DNA of 64,000 nucleotides from an uncultured Bacteroidota bacterium (GTDB lineage Bacteria; Bacteroidota; Bacteroidia; Flavobacteriales; Flavobacteriaceae). Position numbers and translations under genes: made by a program. Below the pieces are notes generated by a model. The model did not search any database, was not told the origin of the DNA, and saw nothing but the letters and a program-made list of their open reading frames with translations. This document shows, piece after piece, positions 24,659 to 35,131 of the stretch (within the stretch, counting starts at the first letter, position 1; each line of letters begins with the position of its first letter). Location: NCBI GenBank assembly GCA_902526165.1, contig CABZKA010000001.1, forward strand, positions 1-64,000. The letters run 5' to 3'.

Positions 24659-25970
24659 GATAAAAACTAAAAAAGCAATTTCTTACAAAGTCAAAGATAT
24701 AAGCTTAGCTAAATGGGGAAGAAAAGAAATTGAGCTTGCTGAGTCTGAAATGCCTGGTTTGATGGCTCTCAGAAAAGAATATGCAAAATCAAAGCCATTG
24801 ACTGGAGCAAGAATTGCAGGGTGCTTGCATATGACTATTCAAACTGCAGTATTGATTGAGACCTTAGTGGAACTGGGGGCCGATGTTAGATGGAGTTCCT
24901 GCAATATTTTTTCAACTCAAGACCACTCTGCAGCAGCAATTGCTGCAACAGGAATACCTGTTTTTGCATGGAAGGGAATGAGTGAGGAAGAATTTAACTG
25001 GTGCATAGAACAAACATTATTTTTTGGAAAAGAAAATAAACCTTTGAATATGATATTAGATGATGGCGGTGATTTAACAAATTTAGTTTTGGATAATTAC
25101 CCTGAACTCATAAATGGCATTAGAGGAATAAGTGAGGAAACTACAACTGGCGTTTTGAGGCTTTATGAAAGAGAAAAAAAAGGAACATTGCCTAAACCTG
25201 CAATCAATGTAAATGATTCAGTAACAAAAACAAAATTTGATAACAAGTATGGTTGTAGAGAGTCAGCCGTAGATGCGATAAGAAGGTCTACGGATTTGAT
25301 GTTAGCAGGCAAAAGAGTAGTGGTATGTGGATACGGTGATGTTGGAAAAGGAACAGCAGCATCTTTTGCTTCTGCAAATTGTATTGTCACTGTCACTGAA
25401 ATTGATCCAATTTGTGCATTGCAGGCTGCTATGGACGGCTTTGAAGTAAAAAAATTATCAACTGTTATTTCTGATGTTGACATAGTAGTAACAGCAACTG
25501 GAAATAAGGATATAGTGAATGAAAACCACTTCTTGAAAATGAAAAACAATGCAGTTGTTTGTAACATTGGTCACTTTGATAATGAAATTGATATGAATTG
25601 GCTTAATCTAAATTACGGCCATTCTAAAACAGAAATTAAACCTCAAGTTGATCAATATGAGCTAAATGGAAAACAAATAATTGTTTTAGCAGAGGGTAGG
25701 TTAGTTAATCTCGGCTGTGCAACTGGGCATCCAAGTTTTGTTATGAGTAATTCATTTACAAACCAAGTTTTAGCGCAAATTGAATTATGGATTAATCATA
25801 AAAAATACCATAATAAAGTATATACTTTACCTAAAATTTTAGACGAAAAAGTCGCTTCTTTACATATCGATAGTCTTAACATTGAATTAGAAAAGTTAAC
25901 TCAGGATCAAGCAAAATATATAAATGTAAATACTGAGGGTCCTTTTAAGTCAGATAATTATAAATATTAG
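24648..25970 (+). CDS. ahcY: S-adenosylhomocysteine hydrolase
   Basis: 440 residues. Splits S-adenosylhomocysteine to adenosine and homocysteine using bound NAD+, removing the inhibitor of SAM-dependent methylation. Landmarks: [37 protein letters not shown], the NAD-binding loop [15 protein letters not shown], and [20 protein letters not shown]. The C-terminus ends KSDNYKY, the conserved Lys-Tyr that reaches into the neighbouring subunit. It starts inside the 3' end of metK, so the two are probably translated together as a SAM-cycle pair. Confidence 0.96.
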   Translation: MKNKIKTKKAISYKVKDISLAKWGRKEIELAESEMPGLMALRKEYAKSKPLTGARIAGCLHMTIQTAVLIETLVELGADVRWSSCNIFSTQDHSAAAIAATGIPVFAWKGMSEEEFNWCIEQTLFFGKENKPLNMILDDGGDLTNLVLDNYPELINGIRGISEETTTGVLRLYEREKKGTLPKPAINVNDSVTKTKFDNKYGCRESAVDAIRRSTDLMLAGKRVVVCGYGDVGKGTAASFASANCIVTVTEIDPICALQAAMDGFEVKKLSTVISDVDIVVTATGNKDIVNENHFLKMKNNAVVCNIGHFDNEIDMNWLNLNYGHSKTEIKPQVDQYELNGKQIIVLAEGRLVNLGCATGHPSFVMSNSFTNQVLAQIELWINHKKYHNKVYTLPKILDEKVASLHIDSLNIELEKLTQDQAKYINVNTEGPFKSDNYKY

Positions 25971-25974
25971 TAAA

Positions 25975-26799
25975 ATGAATAAATATAAAGTAGGCATTAT
26001 TGGAAATGGTTTTGTTGGTGAGGCACAAGCATTTGCTTTTTCACCAATATCAGAACTTAGAATCTATGATATTTCACCTGAAAGATCAAGTCATTCGCTA
26101 GATGAGGTACATGAATGCGATTTTATCTTTGTTTCAGTACCAACACCAATGTTTATTGACGGCCATCAAGATCTATCTTACATTAATAAAGTATTTGAAA
26201 AAGCTTGTGTTGGACCTATATATATTATAAAGTCGACTGTTTTGCCTGGAACTACAGATAAATTAATTTCAAAGTATGAAAAATTAAAAATCATTTTCTC
26301 ACCTGAGTTTCTAACAGAAAGAACTGCCAAAATTGATATGCTTACACAGTCGCGAATAATTCTTGGTGGAGAAAAAAGGTTGATTAGTCAGGTAAAATCC
26401 TTGTTTAATCGCAGATTCAAAAATAAAAATATTATTCTAACTGACTCTATAACAGCGGAGTTGATTAAGTATATGAACAATTCCTTTCTCGCTACTAAAG
26501 TTTCTATTATGAATGAATTTAAGCTCCTTTCAGACAAAATTGGTGCATCATGGGGTGATGCTTTGAACGGCTTTGCCTCTGACGGGAGAATTGGTGATAG
26601 TCATTTAGATGTTCCTGGTCATGATGGAAAACTAGGTTATGGGGGTACATGTTTTCCCAAAGACGTTAATGCCATAATCAATTTTGCAAAAAAAAATGGT
26701 ATCAATTTAAATTCCATTCAGGGAGGTTGGAAAACTAATTTGGAAGTTCGTCCAGAGAAGGACTGGGAAAATAATAAAGGAAGGGCTATTAGTGTCTGA
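25975..26799 (+). CDS. Short UDP-glucose/GDP-mannose dehydrogenase lacking the C-terminal domain
   Basis: 274 residues against about 390-450 for the family. NAD-binding fold: VGIIGNGFVGEAQAFAF; nucleotide-proximal VPTPMFIDGHQDL; ESTVxPG-type motif as KSTVLPGTTD; central helical domain YMNNSFLATKVSIMNEF with the conserved Lys; catalytic Cys in GYGGTCFPKD. The sequence then stops about 40 residues later, so the UDP-binding C-terminal Rossmann domain is absent. The next gene is a UDP-glucuronate 4-epimerase overlapping it by 8 bases, so the product is most likely UDP-glucuronate. Similar short forms exist in other microbes, so it need not be a broken gene. Confidence 0.8.
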   Translation: MNKYKVGIIGNGFVGEAQAFAFSPISELRIYDISPERSSHSLDEVHECDFIFVSVPTPMFIDGHQDLSYINKVFEKACVGPIYIIKSTVLPGTTDKLISKYEKLKIIFSPEFLTERTAKIDMLTQSRIILGGEKRLISQVKSLFNRRFKNKNIILTDSITAELIKYMNNSFLATKVSIMNEFKLLSDKIGASWGDALNGFASDGRIGDSHLDVPGHDGKLGYGGTCFPKDVNAIINFAKKNGINLNSIQGGWKTNLEVRPEKDWENNKGRAISV

Positions 26800-27811
26800 A
26801 AAAGTAAACGTAAATAGAAAAGTACTCGTAACAGGAAGTGCAGGATTTATTGGTTATCACCTATCAAAATATCTAGTTGACAAGGGTTTTAGAGTGGTGG
26901 GGCTCGATAATATTAACGACTACTATGATATTAATTTAAAGTACTCAAGATTAAAACAACTGGGTATTGAAAAATCTGATGCTGAAAAATTTAATACAAA
27001 AATTTCAGTTAAAAATTTTTCATTCGTAAGATCGGATATATGTGATAAAAAAAGTCTAAATAAGTTATTTAATAATGAAAATTTTGATATTGTATGTAAT
27101 CTTGCTGCTCAAGCAGGAGTTAGGTATAGTTTATCAAATCCAGATACTTATATTTCAAGTAATATTTCAGGTTTTTTAAATATCCTTGAATGTTGTCGAT
27201 TCAATAATATTAAGCATTTAATTTATGCATCTAGCTCTAGCGTATATGGCGCAAACCAAAAAATACCCTTCAGTGTTAATGATAATGTTGACAAACCGAT
27301 TAGTTTATATGCAGCAACAAAAAAAAGCAATGAATTAATGGCTTACACATATAACCATCTTTTTAAAATTCCTAGTACTGGATTAAGGTTTTTTACTGTA
27401 TATGGGCCATGGGGGCGCCCTGATATGGCTTTATTTTTATTTACCAAAGCAATAATTGAAAAAAAACCAATCGAAGTATATAATTTTGGAAAAATGCAAA
27501 GAGATTTCACATATATTGATGACATTGTTGAGGGTCTTTATAAAATAATTATTGGTGAAAAAACTAAAGAAGCGAAGGTTTATAATATTGGTAATAATTC
27601 GTCAGTTGAATTATTACATTTTATAAAATGTATCGAGACCTGTCTTGGAATAAAAGCCGATAAAAATTTACTTCCCATCCAACCGGGAGATGTTTCAAAA
27701 ACATGGGCAAATGTTGATAATTTAATTGAAGACTACAAATACCAACCAAAAACAAAAGTTGAATTTGGAATATCAAAGTTTATAAAATGGTATTTAAACT
27801 ATTATAGTTGA
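26792..27811 (+). CDS. UDP-glucuronate 4-epimerase
   Basis: 339 residues, extended SDR, from a GTG inside the previous gene. NAD motif VTGSAGFIGYHLSKYL; the family-specific NINDYYDINLKYSRLKQL; catalytic SSSSVYGANQKIPF and YAATKKSNELMAY (YxxxK); then FFTVYGPWGRPDMALFLFTK, which marks UDP-GlcA 4-epimerases. Converts UDP-glucuronate to UDP-galacturonate for the surface glycan. Coupled with the dehydrogenase upstream, making a two-step UDP-Glc to UDP-GalA route in adjacent genes. Confidence 0.92.
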   Translation: MSEKVNVNRKVLVTGSAGFIGYHLSKYLVDKGFRVVGLDNINDYYDINLKYSRLKQLGIEKSDAEKFNTKISVKNFSFVRSDICDKKSLNKLFNNENFDIVCNLAAQAGVRYSLSNPDTYISSNISGFLNILECCRFNNIKHLIYASSSSVYGANQKIPFSVNDNVDKPISLYAATKKSNELMAYTYNHLFKIPSTGLRFFTVYGPWGRPDMALFLFTKAIIEKKPIEVYNFGKMQRDFTYIDDIVEGLYKIIIGEKTKEAKVYNIGNNSSVELLHFIKCIETCLGIKADKNLLPIQPGDVSKTWANVDNLIEDYKYQPKTKVEFGISKFIKWYLNYYS

Positions 27812-27818
27812 TAAATTC

Positions 27819-28865
27819 ATGAATATTTTAATAACAGGCGGAGCGGGATTTATTGGATCACATCTAGTGAGAAGATTTGTTAACGTTTATCCTAATTACA
27901 ATGTTTACAACATGGATATTTTAACTTATGCTGGAAATCTTGAAAATTTAAGAGATGTTCAAACAAGTAAGAATTATAAATTCTTATATGGTGATATTTC
28001 TGATCAATCTTTTGTTAATGAAATGTTTCAGAAATATAAGTTTGAAGGTGTTATAAATTTAGCAGCAGAGTCCCATGTAGATAGATCAATTTTAAATCCT
28101 AACTCATTTGCCAAAACTAATATTTTAGGCACAATTAATTTGATGAATTCATTTATTGAATTATGGAAAAATAATTGGAAAAACAAAAAGTTTTATCAAA
28201 TAAGTACGGATGAAGTGTATGGAAGTTTGGGTGAAACTGGTTTCTTTACTGAAACTAGCCCATATAATCCTAATTCACCATATTCAGCATCCAAAGCTTC
28301 TGCAGATCATTTCGTAAGGTCATATGGAGAAACATTTAATATGCCATTTTTGATTAGTAATTGTTCAAACAATTATGGTCAAAATCAATTCCCAGAAAAG
28401 TTAATTCCGCTATTTATTAATAATATCATTAACAACAAGCCTTTACCAGTATACGGTGATGGTAATTATACACGTGATTGGTTATATGTTAAAGATCATG
28501 TTTTAGCTATTGATTTGATTTTCCACAAAGGAAAAAATAAAGAAACTTATAATATTGGTGGATTTAATGAATGGAAAAATATTGATTTAGCTGAAACGTT
28601 ATGCAAAATCTTAGATAATAAACTAGGTAATAAAATTAATTCAAGTAAAAAATTAATAAGGTTTGTTAAGGATAGGCCTGGACATGATTTACGTTATGCC
28701 ATTGACGCATCTAAAATAAATAATACCTTAGACTGGCACCCTTCATTATCATTTGAAGAAGGACTTTCTATTACTGTTGATTGGTATTTATCAAACTTAG
28801 AATGGCTCAACAGTATCAAATCAGGAAATTATATTACCTATAACGACAAACATAAATACAACTAA
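27819..28865 (+). CDS. rfbB: dTDP-glucose 4,6-dehydratase
   Basis: 348 residues, extended [18 protein letters not shown], the dTDP-sugar region [25 protein letters not shown], and the catalytic [11 protein letters not shown] with [15 protein letters not shown]. Removes water from dTDP-glucose to give dTDP-4-keto-6-deoxyglucose, second step to dTDP-L-rhamnose. First of an rfbBACD block in the order B-A-C-D, with gaps of 1-5 bases and an overlap between C and D. Confidence 0.96.
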   Translation: MNILITGGAGFIGSHLVRRFVNVYPNYNVYNMDILTYAGNLENLRDVQTSKNYKFLYGDISDQSFVNEMFQKYKFEGVINLAAESHVDRSILNPNSFAKTNILGTINLMNSFIELWKNNWKNKKFYQISTDEVYGSLGETGFFTETSPYNPNSPYSASKASADHFVRSYGETFNMPFLISNCSNNYGQNQFPEKLIPLFINNIINNKPLPVYGDGNYTRDWLYVKDHVLAIDLIFHKGKNKETYNIGGFNEWKNIDLAETLCKILDNKLGNKINSSKKLIRFVKDRPGHDLRYAIDASKINNTLDWHPSLSFEEGLSITVDWYLSNLEWLNSIKSGNYITYNDKHKYN

Positions 28866-28866
28866 A

Positions 28867-29745
28867 ATGAAGGGAATTATTCTTGCTGGTGGTTCTGGAA
28901 CTCGATTATATCCAATCACAAAAGGGTTATCTAAGCAATTATTGCCAATATATGATAAACCTATGATATATTATCCCATTTCTGTTCTGATGTTAGCAGG
29001 CATAAGAGAAGTTTTAATTATTTCCACACCTAATGATTTACCAAATTTTAAAAATTTGTTGGGAGATGGAAGTCAAATTGGTATGTCTTTTATCTACAAG
29101 GAACAACCATCTCCTGACGGTCTTGCACAAGCTTTCATAATTGGAGAAAATTTTATCGGTGATGAAAATGTTTGTTTGATTCTAGGTGATAATATTTTTA
29201 ATGGTTATAGGTTAAGAGACTTGTTAAAGAAATCTATTAAAAATGTTGAGAATGATGGTTTGGCTACTGTTCTGGGTTATTATGTTAAAGATCCCCAGCG
29301 TTATGGCGTAGTGAAATTTGATAAAAATGGTAAGGCTTTAGAAATTGAAGAAAAACCTAAATTTCCAAAAAGTAATTATGCAGTTGTTGGACTCTATTTT
29401 TACCCCAACAGCGTTATTAAAATTGCAAAAAAAATTAAACCAAGCAAAAGAGGTGAGCTTGAAATAACAGACGTAAATAAAGTGTACTTAGACAAGGCAA
29501 ACTTAAAGGTTGAAGTGATGGGTCGAGGCTACGCTTGGTTAGATACAGGCACTCATGATTCATTGCTACAAGCATCAAATTATATTAAAACTATTGAAAA
29601 AAGACAGGGTCTTAAAGTTGCATGCTTGGAAGAAATTGCATGTGAAATGGGGTATATCTCTAAAGATAAGCTTAAGTTGTTAGCAACAACTTTAAAAAAA
29701 AATAATTATGGTCAGTATTTAATGAATAGGTTTGATGAATTATAA
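28867..29745 (+). CDS. rfbA: Glucose-1-phosphate thymidylyltransferase
   Basis: 292 residues, standard RmlA length. Nucleotide-binding signature [18 protein letters not shown] with downstream [15 protein letters not shown]; metal/sugar region [23 protein letters not shown] and [16 protein letters not shown]. Makes dTDP-glucose from dTTP and glucose-1-phosphate, usually inhibited by dTDP-rhamnose. Starts 1 base after rfbB. Confidence 0.96.
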   Translation: MKGIILAGGSGTRLYPITKGLSKQLLPIYDKPMIYYPISVLMLAGIREVLIISTPNDLPNFKNLLGDGSQIGMSFIYKEQPSPDGLAQAFIIGENFIGDENVCLILGDNIFNGYRLRDLLKKSIKNVENDGLATVLGYYVKDPQRYGVVKFDKNGKALEIEEKPKFPKSNYAVVGLYFYPNSVIKIAKKIKPSKRGELEITDVNKVYLDKANLKVEVMGRGYAWLDTGTHDSLLQASNYIKTIEKRQGLKVACLEEIACEMGYISKDKLKLLATTLKKNNYGQYLMNRFDEL

Positions 29746-29750
29746 ATAAT

Positions 29751-30323
29751 ATGGATTTTTTAAGATTAGAAATATCTGATTTAATTTTATGTCAGCCTAG
29801 TATTATTGGGGATAGAAGAGGTTATTTTGTTGAAACATTCAAAGAAAATAAATTAAATAATTTTTTAGGTTTTAAAGTCAAATTTTGTCAAGACAATGAA
29901 TCAAAATCTTCTTTTGGTGTCTTAAGAGGATTGCATTATCAATTAAAACCTTACGCCCAATCAAAATTGGTTAGGGTAATTAAAGGTTCTGTTTTAGATG
30001 TTGCTGTAGATTTAAGAAAATCTTCTCCAACTTTCGGTAAACATATATGCGTTGAGCTTAATGAAGATAATAAAAAACAATTGTTTATTCCAAGAGGATT
30101 TGCTCATGGGTTTGTAACTACTAGCAATGAAGCAATTATATCTTACAAGGTAGATAATTATTACAATTGTAAATCTGAAAGAGGCATTAATTATAATGAT
30201 AAATTTTTAAATATTGACTGGAAATTGCCTCATGATTCAATTATTCTATCCAAAAAAGATAAAAACAATTGTCATTTTAAAGATTCAGAATTTTTTGATT
30301 TTAGCCATAATCTTTATGCTTAA
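29751..30323 (+). CDS. rfbC: dTDP-4-dehydrorhamnose 3,5-epimerase
   Basis: 190 residues, cupin-type epimerase. DRRGYFVETFKENKL, the substrate motif GVLRGLHYQ with catalytic His, VIKGSVLDVAVDLRKSSPTFG and IPRGFAHGFVTTS; the active Tyr region is NYNDKFLNIDW. Inverts C3 and C5 of dTDP-4-keto-6-deoxyglucose. Its last 8 bases overlap rfbD. Confidence 0.95.
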   Translation: MDFLRLEISDLILCQPSIIGDRRGYFVETFKENKLNNFLGFKVKFCQDNESKSSFGVLRGLHYQLKPYAQSKLVRVIKGSVLDVAVDLRKSSPTFGKHICVELNEDNKKQLFIPRGFAHGFVTTSNEAIISYKVDNYYNCKSERGINYNDKFLNIDWKLPHDSIILSKKDKNNCHFKDSEFFDFSHNLYA

Positions 30324-31188
30324 TATACTAATTACGGGGGGTAATGGTCAATTAGGATCAGAATTGAAAGAAATAAAAAATAATTATCCCGATTATAATT
30401 GTTATTTTACAGACGTTCAAGACTTAAATATTTGTGATAAAGAGTCTGTTAAAAGATTTATAAATAAAAAGTCAATTCAAATAATCATAAATTGTGCTGC
30501 ATATACTTCAGTTGATATGGCTGAAGAAGAGTTTAAAAAAGCTGATCAAATTAATCATATTGCTGTTGCAAACCTGTCTAAAATTGCAAAGCTTAATAAA
30601 ATAAAACTAATTCATATTTCAACTGATTATGTTTTTGACGGAAAATCTAAAATACCCTACAGAGAAGATGACCCAACTGAACCTCAAACTGTTTACGGTC
30701 ATACAAAGCTAATGGGAGAAAAAATTATGAAAGAAATCAATCCAAAGAACTCAATTATAATCCGAACATCATGGGTTTATTCAATTTATGGAAAAAATTT
30801 CTTAAAAACTATACTCAGGTTGGTAAAAACAAACAATCAAATAAATATTGTGAGTGATCAAATTGGAACACCAACATATGCAGCTAATTTGGCAAAGTTA
30901 GTTATGGACATTTTACCCAAAATTAAAAATAATGAGGTTCAGCTTTTTCATTACTCAAATGAAGGTAATTGTACATGGTATGAGTTTGCTACTGAAATTT
31001 TAGATGAAAATGATATAATAAAAATTAATCCTATTAAAGCCAAGGATTATCAAACTAAGGCCGTCAGACCTCTTTACTCTGTCTTAGATAAAACAAAGAT
31101 TAAAATGTTCTATAATGTTAAAATACCTAATTGGAAACATAGTCTTGAAATATGTAAAAATAGAATTAGTGCAGTCAAAAATTTTTAA
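30316..31188 (+). CDS. rfbD: dTDP-4-dehydrorhamnose reductase
   Basis: 290 residues from ATG 30316 (MLNILITGGNGQLGSEL). The track start 102 bases earlier lies deep in rfbC and adds a non-homologous leader, so I reject it. Features: INCAAYTSVDMAEEE, STDYVFDGKSKIPYRE, VYGHTKLMGEKIM (YxxxK) and RTSWVYS. It uses NAD(P)H to reduce the 4-keto group, giving dTDP-L-rhamnose. Overlaps rfbC by 8 bases. Confidence 0.94.
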   Translation: MLNILITGGNGQLGSELKEIKNNYPDYNCYFTDVQDLNICDKESVKRFINKKSIQIIINCAAYTSVDMAEEEFKKADQINHIAVANLSKIAKLNKIKLIHISTDYVFDGKSKIPYREDDPTEPQTVYGHTKLMGEKIMKEINPKNSIIIRTSWVYSIYGKNFLKTILRLVKTNNQINIVSDQIGTPTYAANLAKLVMDILPKIKNNEVQLFHYSNEGNCTWYEFATEILDENDIIKINPIKAKDYQTKAVRPLYSVLDKTKIKMFYNVKIPNWKHSLEICKNRISAVKNF

Positions 31189-31197
31189 ATACTATAA

Positions 31198-32481
31198 ATG
31201 AAAAAAAATAAAATTGCAGTTGTAGGACTTGGCTATGTGGGCTTGCCCTTGGCAAGATTGTTTGCAACAAAATATCCAGTTGTAGGGTATGATATAAATC
31301 CCAGTAGGGTTTATGAAATTATGTCTGGTTTGGACTCTACTAATGAGCTTGATAGTAACGAGCTAAAAGATGTTTTAATTGATAATAAATTAGAAAAAAA
31401 TGGACTTTTTTGTTCAGATAATATAAAAAATATCAAGGACTGTAATTATTATATTATTACTGTTCCAACACCAGTTGATAATGATAATAAACCAGTTTTA
31501 AATCCATTAATAAAGGCATCTAAAACAGTTGGTGGTGTTCTAAAAAAAGGAGATATTGTTGTGTATGAATCAACTGTTTACCCTGGTGCAACTGAGGAAG
31601 ATTGTGTACCTGTTTTAGAAAAAAATTCTGGTTTAAAATATAATAAAGACTTTTATGTTGGATATTCGCCAGAGAGAATTAATCCGGGAGATAAAGAACA
31701 TACTATTGAAAAAATAATGAAGGTAACATCAGGTTCAACAAAATTAACAGCGAAAAAAGTCGATAAACTCTACAGATCAGTAATTTCTGCAGGTACTCAC
31801 ACAGCACCTTCAATTAAGGTAGCTGAAGCTGCAAAGGTAATTGAGAATTCGCAAAGAGATATTAATATCGCATTTGTGAATGAGCTATCAAAAATATTTA
31901 ATTTAATGGATATTGATACTAATGATGTTTTAGCTGCTGCGGGAACTAAGTGGAACTTTCTACCTTTCAAGCCAGGCTTAGTTGGAGGACATTGTATTGG
32001 AGTTGATCCATTTTATCTAGCACAAAAAGCTCAGGAATTTGGGTATAATCCAGAAATCATTTTGGCTGGTAGAAGAATGAATGATAGTATGGGTAATTAT
32101 ATTGCATCTGAGGTTATTAAATGTATGAAAGAGAAAAAAATTAAGATTCAAGGATCTAGTTGTTTAATCCTTGGTATAACATTTAAGGAAAATTGTCCTG
32201 ATATTAGAAATACAAAGGTAGTAGATGTCATTTTCTCATTAAAAAATTATGGTGTAAAAGTAACTATTCATGATCCATTGGCAGATGTGAATGAAGTCCA
32301 AAATGTATATGGCTTGAAAAATTTAAAATCTTTACCAACTAAAAAATTTGATTCTATTGTGTTAGCAGTTTCGCATAGTAAGTTTTCAGAAATTGATTTA
32401 TCTAGTTTAAAAGAAGAAAATTCTATAGTATATGATGTTAAGAATATGCTAGATAAATCCACAAAAGATAAAACCTTATAA
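31198..32481 (+). CDS. UDP-N-acetylhexosamine 6-dehydrogenase, TviB/WbpO-like
   Basis: 427 residues, full three-domain UDP-sugar dehydrogenase. VVGLGYVGLPLARLFA (NAD), VPTPVDNDNKPVLNPL, YESTVYPGATEEDCVP, central AKVIENSQRDINIAFVNEL, catalytic Cys in GGHCIGVDPFYLAQKA, and the C-terminal domain (ILGITFKENCPDIRNTKV). The sequence type fits the TviB/VipA/WbpO group that oxidises UDP-GlcNAc or UDP-GalNAc to the uronic acid rather than UDP-glucose. It is a second, complete dehydrogenase besides the short one at 25975, so the glycan probably has more than one acidic sugar. Confidence 0.88.
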   Translation: MKKNKIAVVGLGYVGLPLARLFATKYPVVGYDINPSRVYEIMSGLDSTNELDSNELKDVLIDNKLEKNGLFCSDNIKNIKDCNYYIITVPTPVDNDNKPVLNPLIKASKTVGGVLKKGDIVVYESTVYPGATEEDCVPVLEKNSGLKYNKDFYVGYSPERINPGDKEHTIEKIMKVTSGSTKLTAKKVDKLYRSVISAGTHTAPSIKVAEAAKVIENSQRDINIAFVNELSKIFNLMDIDTNDVLAAAGTKWNFLPFKPGLVGGHCIGVDPFYLAQKAQEFGYNPEIILAGRRMNDSMGNYIASEVIKCMKEKKIKIQGSSCLILGITFKENCPDIRNTKVVDVIFSLKNYGVKVTIHDPLADVNEVQNVYGLKNLKSLPTKKFDSIVLAVSHSKFSEIDLSSLKEENSIVYDVKNMLDKSTKDKTL

Positions 32482-32512
32482 CATAAATATTAATTAAAAA
32501 AATAAAAATAAA

Positions 32513-33577
32513 ATGAAAGTAGCATTCATAACGGGTGTAACAGGCCAAGACGGAGCCTATTTAAGTGAGTTTTTACTCGAAAAAGGTTATATAGTACATG
32601 GCTTAAAAAGACGCTCATCATTAATTAACACAGAGAGGATTGATCATTTATTTCAAGATCCACATGAAGAAAATAAAAATTTTTTCTTGCACTATGGTGA
32701 TATGACAGACGGTACAAATCTTATTAGATTAATTCAAGATATTCAACCCGATGAAATTTATAATTTAGCAGCCATGTCTCATGTTCGTGTTTCATTCGAA
32801 ATTCCCGAATATGTAGCAGATACAGATGCACTTGGTACGTTAAGATTACTCGAAGCCATTCGTATTTTAAAATTAGAAAATAAAACAAAAATATATCAAG
32901 CATCAACATCTGAACTTTATGGAAAAGTTCAGGAAGTTCCTCAAAATGAAAACACTCCATTTTATCCACGATCACCATATGCAGTTGCAAAAATGTATGC
33001 ATATTGGATCACAGTTAATTATCGTGAGGCATACGGAATTTTTGCATCAAATGGAATATTATTTAATCATGAAAGTCCAATCAGAGGTGAGACTTTTGTA
33101 ACTAGAAAAATCACAAGAGCTGTAGCGAAAATTGTTCTTGGAAAGCAAGATAAATTTTATTTAGGAAATTTAGATTCAAAAAGAGATTGGGGACATGCAA
33201 AAGATTATGTTAGAATGATGTGGATGATTCTTCAAACTGATAAGGCTGAGGACTGGGTTATCGCAACTGGAAAAACAACATCAATTAGAGATTTTGTAAG
33301 AATGGCATTCTCTTGTGTAGGAATTGAACTAGAATTTAAAGGATCAGGTATAAATGAAAAAGCATACATAACTAAATGTAGTTATCCGAAATACCAACTA
33401 GAGATTGGTAAAGAGGTTTTGAGCATTGATTCCAAGTATTTTAGACCAACTGAAGTCGATTTGTTAATAGGTGATCCCTCAAAAGCTAAAAGTAAACTTG
33501 GATGGAAATTAGATTACGAGCTTGAAGATATGGTCAAAGAGATGGTTGAAAGTGACCTTAATGTTATGAATCAGTAG
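32513..33577 (+). CDS. gmd: GDP-mannose 4,6-dehydratase
   Basis: 354 residues. [52 protein letters not shown], catalytic [15 protein letters not shown] and [15 protein letters not shown], then [18 protein letters not shown], all specific to Gmd. It makes GDP-4-keto-6-deoxy-D-mannose, the branch point to GDP-L-fucose, GDP-rhamnose, perosamine or colitose. The fcl-like gene follows after one membrane-protein gene and a ColD-like gene lies 6 kb downstream. Confidence 0.96.
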   Translation: MKVAFITGVTGQDGAYLSEFLLEKGYIVHGLKRRSSLINTERIDHLFQDPHEENKNFFLHYGDMTDGTNLIRLIQDIQPDEIYNLAAMSHVRVSFEIPEYVADTDALGTLRLLEAIRILKLENKTKIYQASTSELYGKVQEVPQNENTPFYPRSPYAVAKMYAYWITVNYREAYGIFASNGILFNHESPIRGETFVTRKITRAVAKIVLGKQDKFYLGNLDSKRDWGHAKDYVRMMWMILQTDKAEDWVIATGKTTSIRDFVRMAFSCVGIELEFKGSGINEKAYITKCSYPKYQLEIGKEVLSIDSKYFRPTEVDLLIGDPSKAKSKLGWKLDYELEDMVKEMVESDLNVMNQ

Positions 33578-33584
33578 TTGAATA

Positions 33585-35129
33585 ATGGGGTTCAAAACTA
33601 ATTCTTCATTGAATAAAGGTTTTTTTGAAAGGAGATTATCTTATTATTTGATCTCACTTTTAATATTTTCTATTTTCTTATTTTACTTATTTAATTTAAT
33701 AGATTTAATAAATTTTAATTTAAGCTTAAAATGGTTTTTAGAACCAGCCGAAAATGAAAATCTTGTTTTTACTCAACATATTTTTAATGCTAGGCCATTA
33801 GATTTAATTTCCTTAATTGAAAGTGGAGTTCTACCTATATATCCTGACTTTTATCATCAACTTTCATCACTTTTTGACTGGAATATTTTATCATCCCTTA
33901 GAGCGATTAGTTCTTTTTCATTTGTTTCGTCTCTGATACTAATTTTTATTTGGTCTAAATTGATTACTAAATCAAAAATTACTTCATTGTGTATTGTACT
34001 AATAGTTTTTGGGTTGGTGGACCATTCATTTTATTTTTTGATGGCAAGAGTTGATTCCCTTTATGTCTTTTTTGGTTTAATCGGATTGTCAATTATTTTT
34101 CATTTATTTTATGATAAAAATTATAATCACTTCACTTTACAAAATTATTTATTAATTTTTATTGCTGGTTTTTTTCTGTGTTTGTCTATTTTGGTTAAAC
34201 AGACTGCGCTTTTTTTCACTTTCTATTCAATTTATATTATTTTATATTTTTCTCATTTATCAAAATCGTTTAAATATTTATTTACATTTTTAGCAGGAAT
34301 AATTGGTACTATGATTATATACAGCTTATTAGTTAATAATCATGTCCTAGATTATTTTTTGTTGGGCTTAAATGGTTGGGCTACTGATTTTTCGTATTTA
34401 AGCTTCAAGTCACATGTTCGTGAAATTATTTTTAGTTACTATGGATATTTGTTAATGATCATTCTAGGTTTTTATTCCATTTATCACAAAAAAAAAATTT
34501 TTTATTTTTGGGTATATTCATTTGTCATAGTTTTTTTATTCTCAACTAAACTTTTTGGAAATATTGCTGCATTTTACAACAACTTTATTCTATTTACAAT
34601 AGTTTCTACATTGTTTTTTATATACTTTTTTGAAAGTTCTGAAAATAGAGTCTCTTTAGTTATGTTATTAATAATTTCCATAAGCGTTTTGTTTCCTAAA
34701 TTTTATAATCAAGGATTTAAAAATTCATTTAAAGAATTTCAATATAATCAAGTATTAAATGGAAACTTTGACGACCATGAAATTTTTAAATATATAGATA
34801 AAAATGAGGGTGAATATTTATCTGGAAGAAATGATAATTTTTTATATTTTTCCAATCGGGAAATATTTTATGAAAGCTCAGTAATGAGTTCAATTATTCC
34901 AATTTATGATGAAATTAATATCATGAAAATTAAAGATCCAATACAAAAACTTGACACAAAAATTAGAGATAAAATAAATAATAAAGATTTTCAAGCTATA
35001 ATTGATGGAATTAACAATAACTTATCTAACTATAGTAAAGCCATTAATAATCACTATAGTGCTCACATAACTGATACTATTTATAGTGGAAGGCATAGAC
35101 ATGAAATTATTTTATACGTAAAAAAATAA
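33585..35129 (+). CDS. Polytopic membrane protein, probable GT-C glycosyltransferase
   Basis: 514 residues. About ten hydrophobic segments fill residues 20-370 (for example YYLISLLIFSIFLFYLF; FFGLIGLSIIFHLF; LLIFIAGFFLCLSILV), then a soluble C-terminal domain of about 140 residues. The first long loop contains several acidic residues (EPAENENLVF), and ARVDSLYVFF follows a membrane segment; this layout resembles GT-C enzymes of the GT39/GT83 type that use polyprenyl-phosphate sugars. No single motif is conclusive. Placed between gmd and fcl, and in the same locus as GtrA- and GtrB-like genes. It has a run of ten A at 34488-34497. Confidence 0.6.
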   Translation: MGFKTNSSLNKGFFERRLSYYLISLLIFSIFLFYLFNLIDLINFNLSLKWFLEPAENENLVFTQHIFNARPLDLISLIESGVLPIYPDFYHQLSSLFDWNILSSLRAISSFSFVSSLILIFIWSKLITKSKITSLCIVLIVFGLVDHSFYFLMARVDSLYVFFGLIGLSIIFHLFYDKNYNHFTLQNYLLIFIAGFFLCLSILVKQTALFFTFYSIYIILYFSHLSKSFKYLFTFLAGIIGTMIIYSLLVNNHVLDYFLLGLNGWATDFSYLSFKSHVREIIFSYYGYLLMIILGFYSIYHKKKIFYFWVYSFVIVFLFSTKLFGNIAAFYNNFILFTIVSTLFFIYFFESSENRVSLVMLLIISISVLFPKFYNQGFKNSFKEFQYNQVLNGNFDDHEIFKYIDKNEGEYLSGRNDNFLYFSNREIFYESSVMSSIIPIYDEINIMKIKDPIQKLDTKIRDKINNKDFQAIIDGINNNLSNYSKAINNHYSAHITDTIYSGRHRHEIILYVKK

Positions 35130-35131
35130 AT

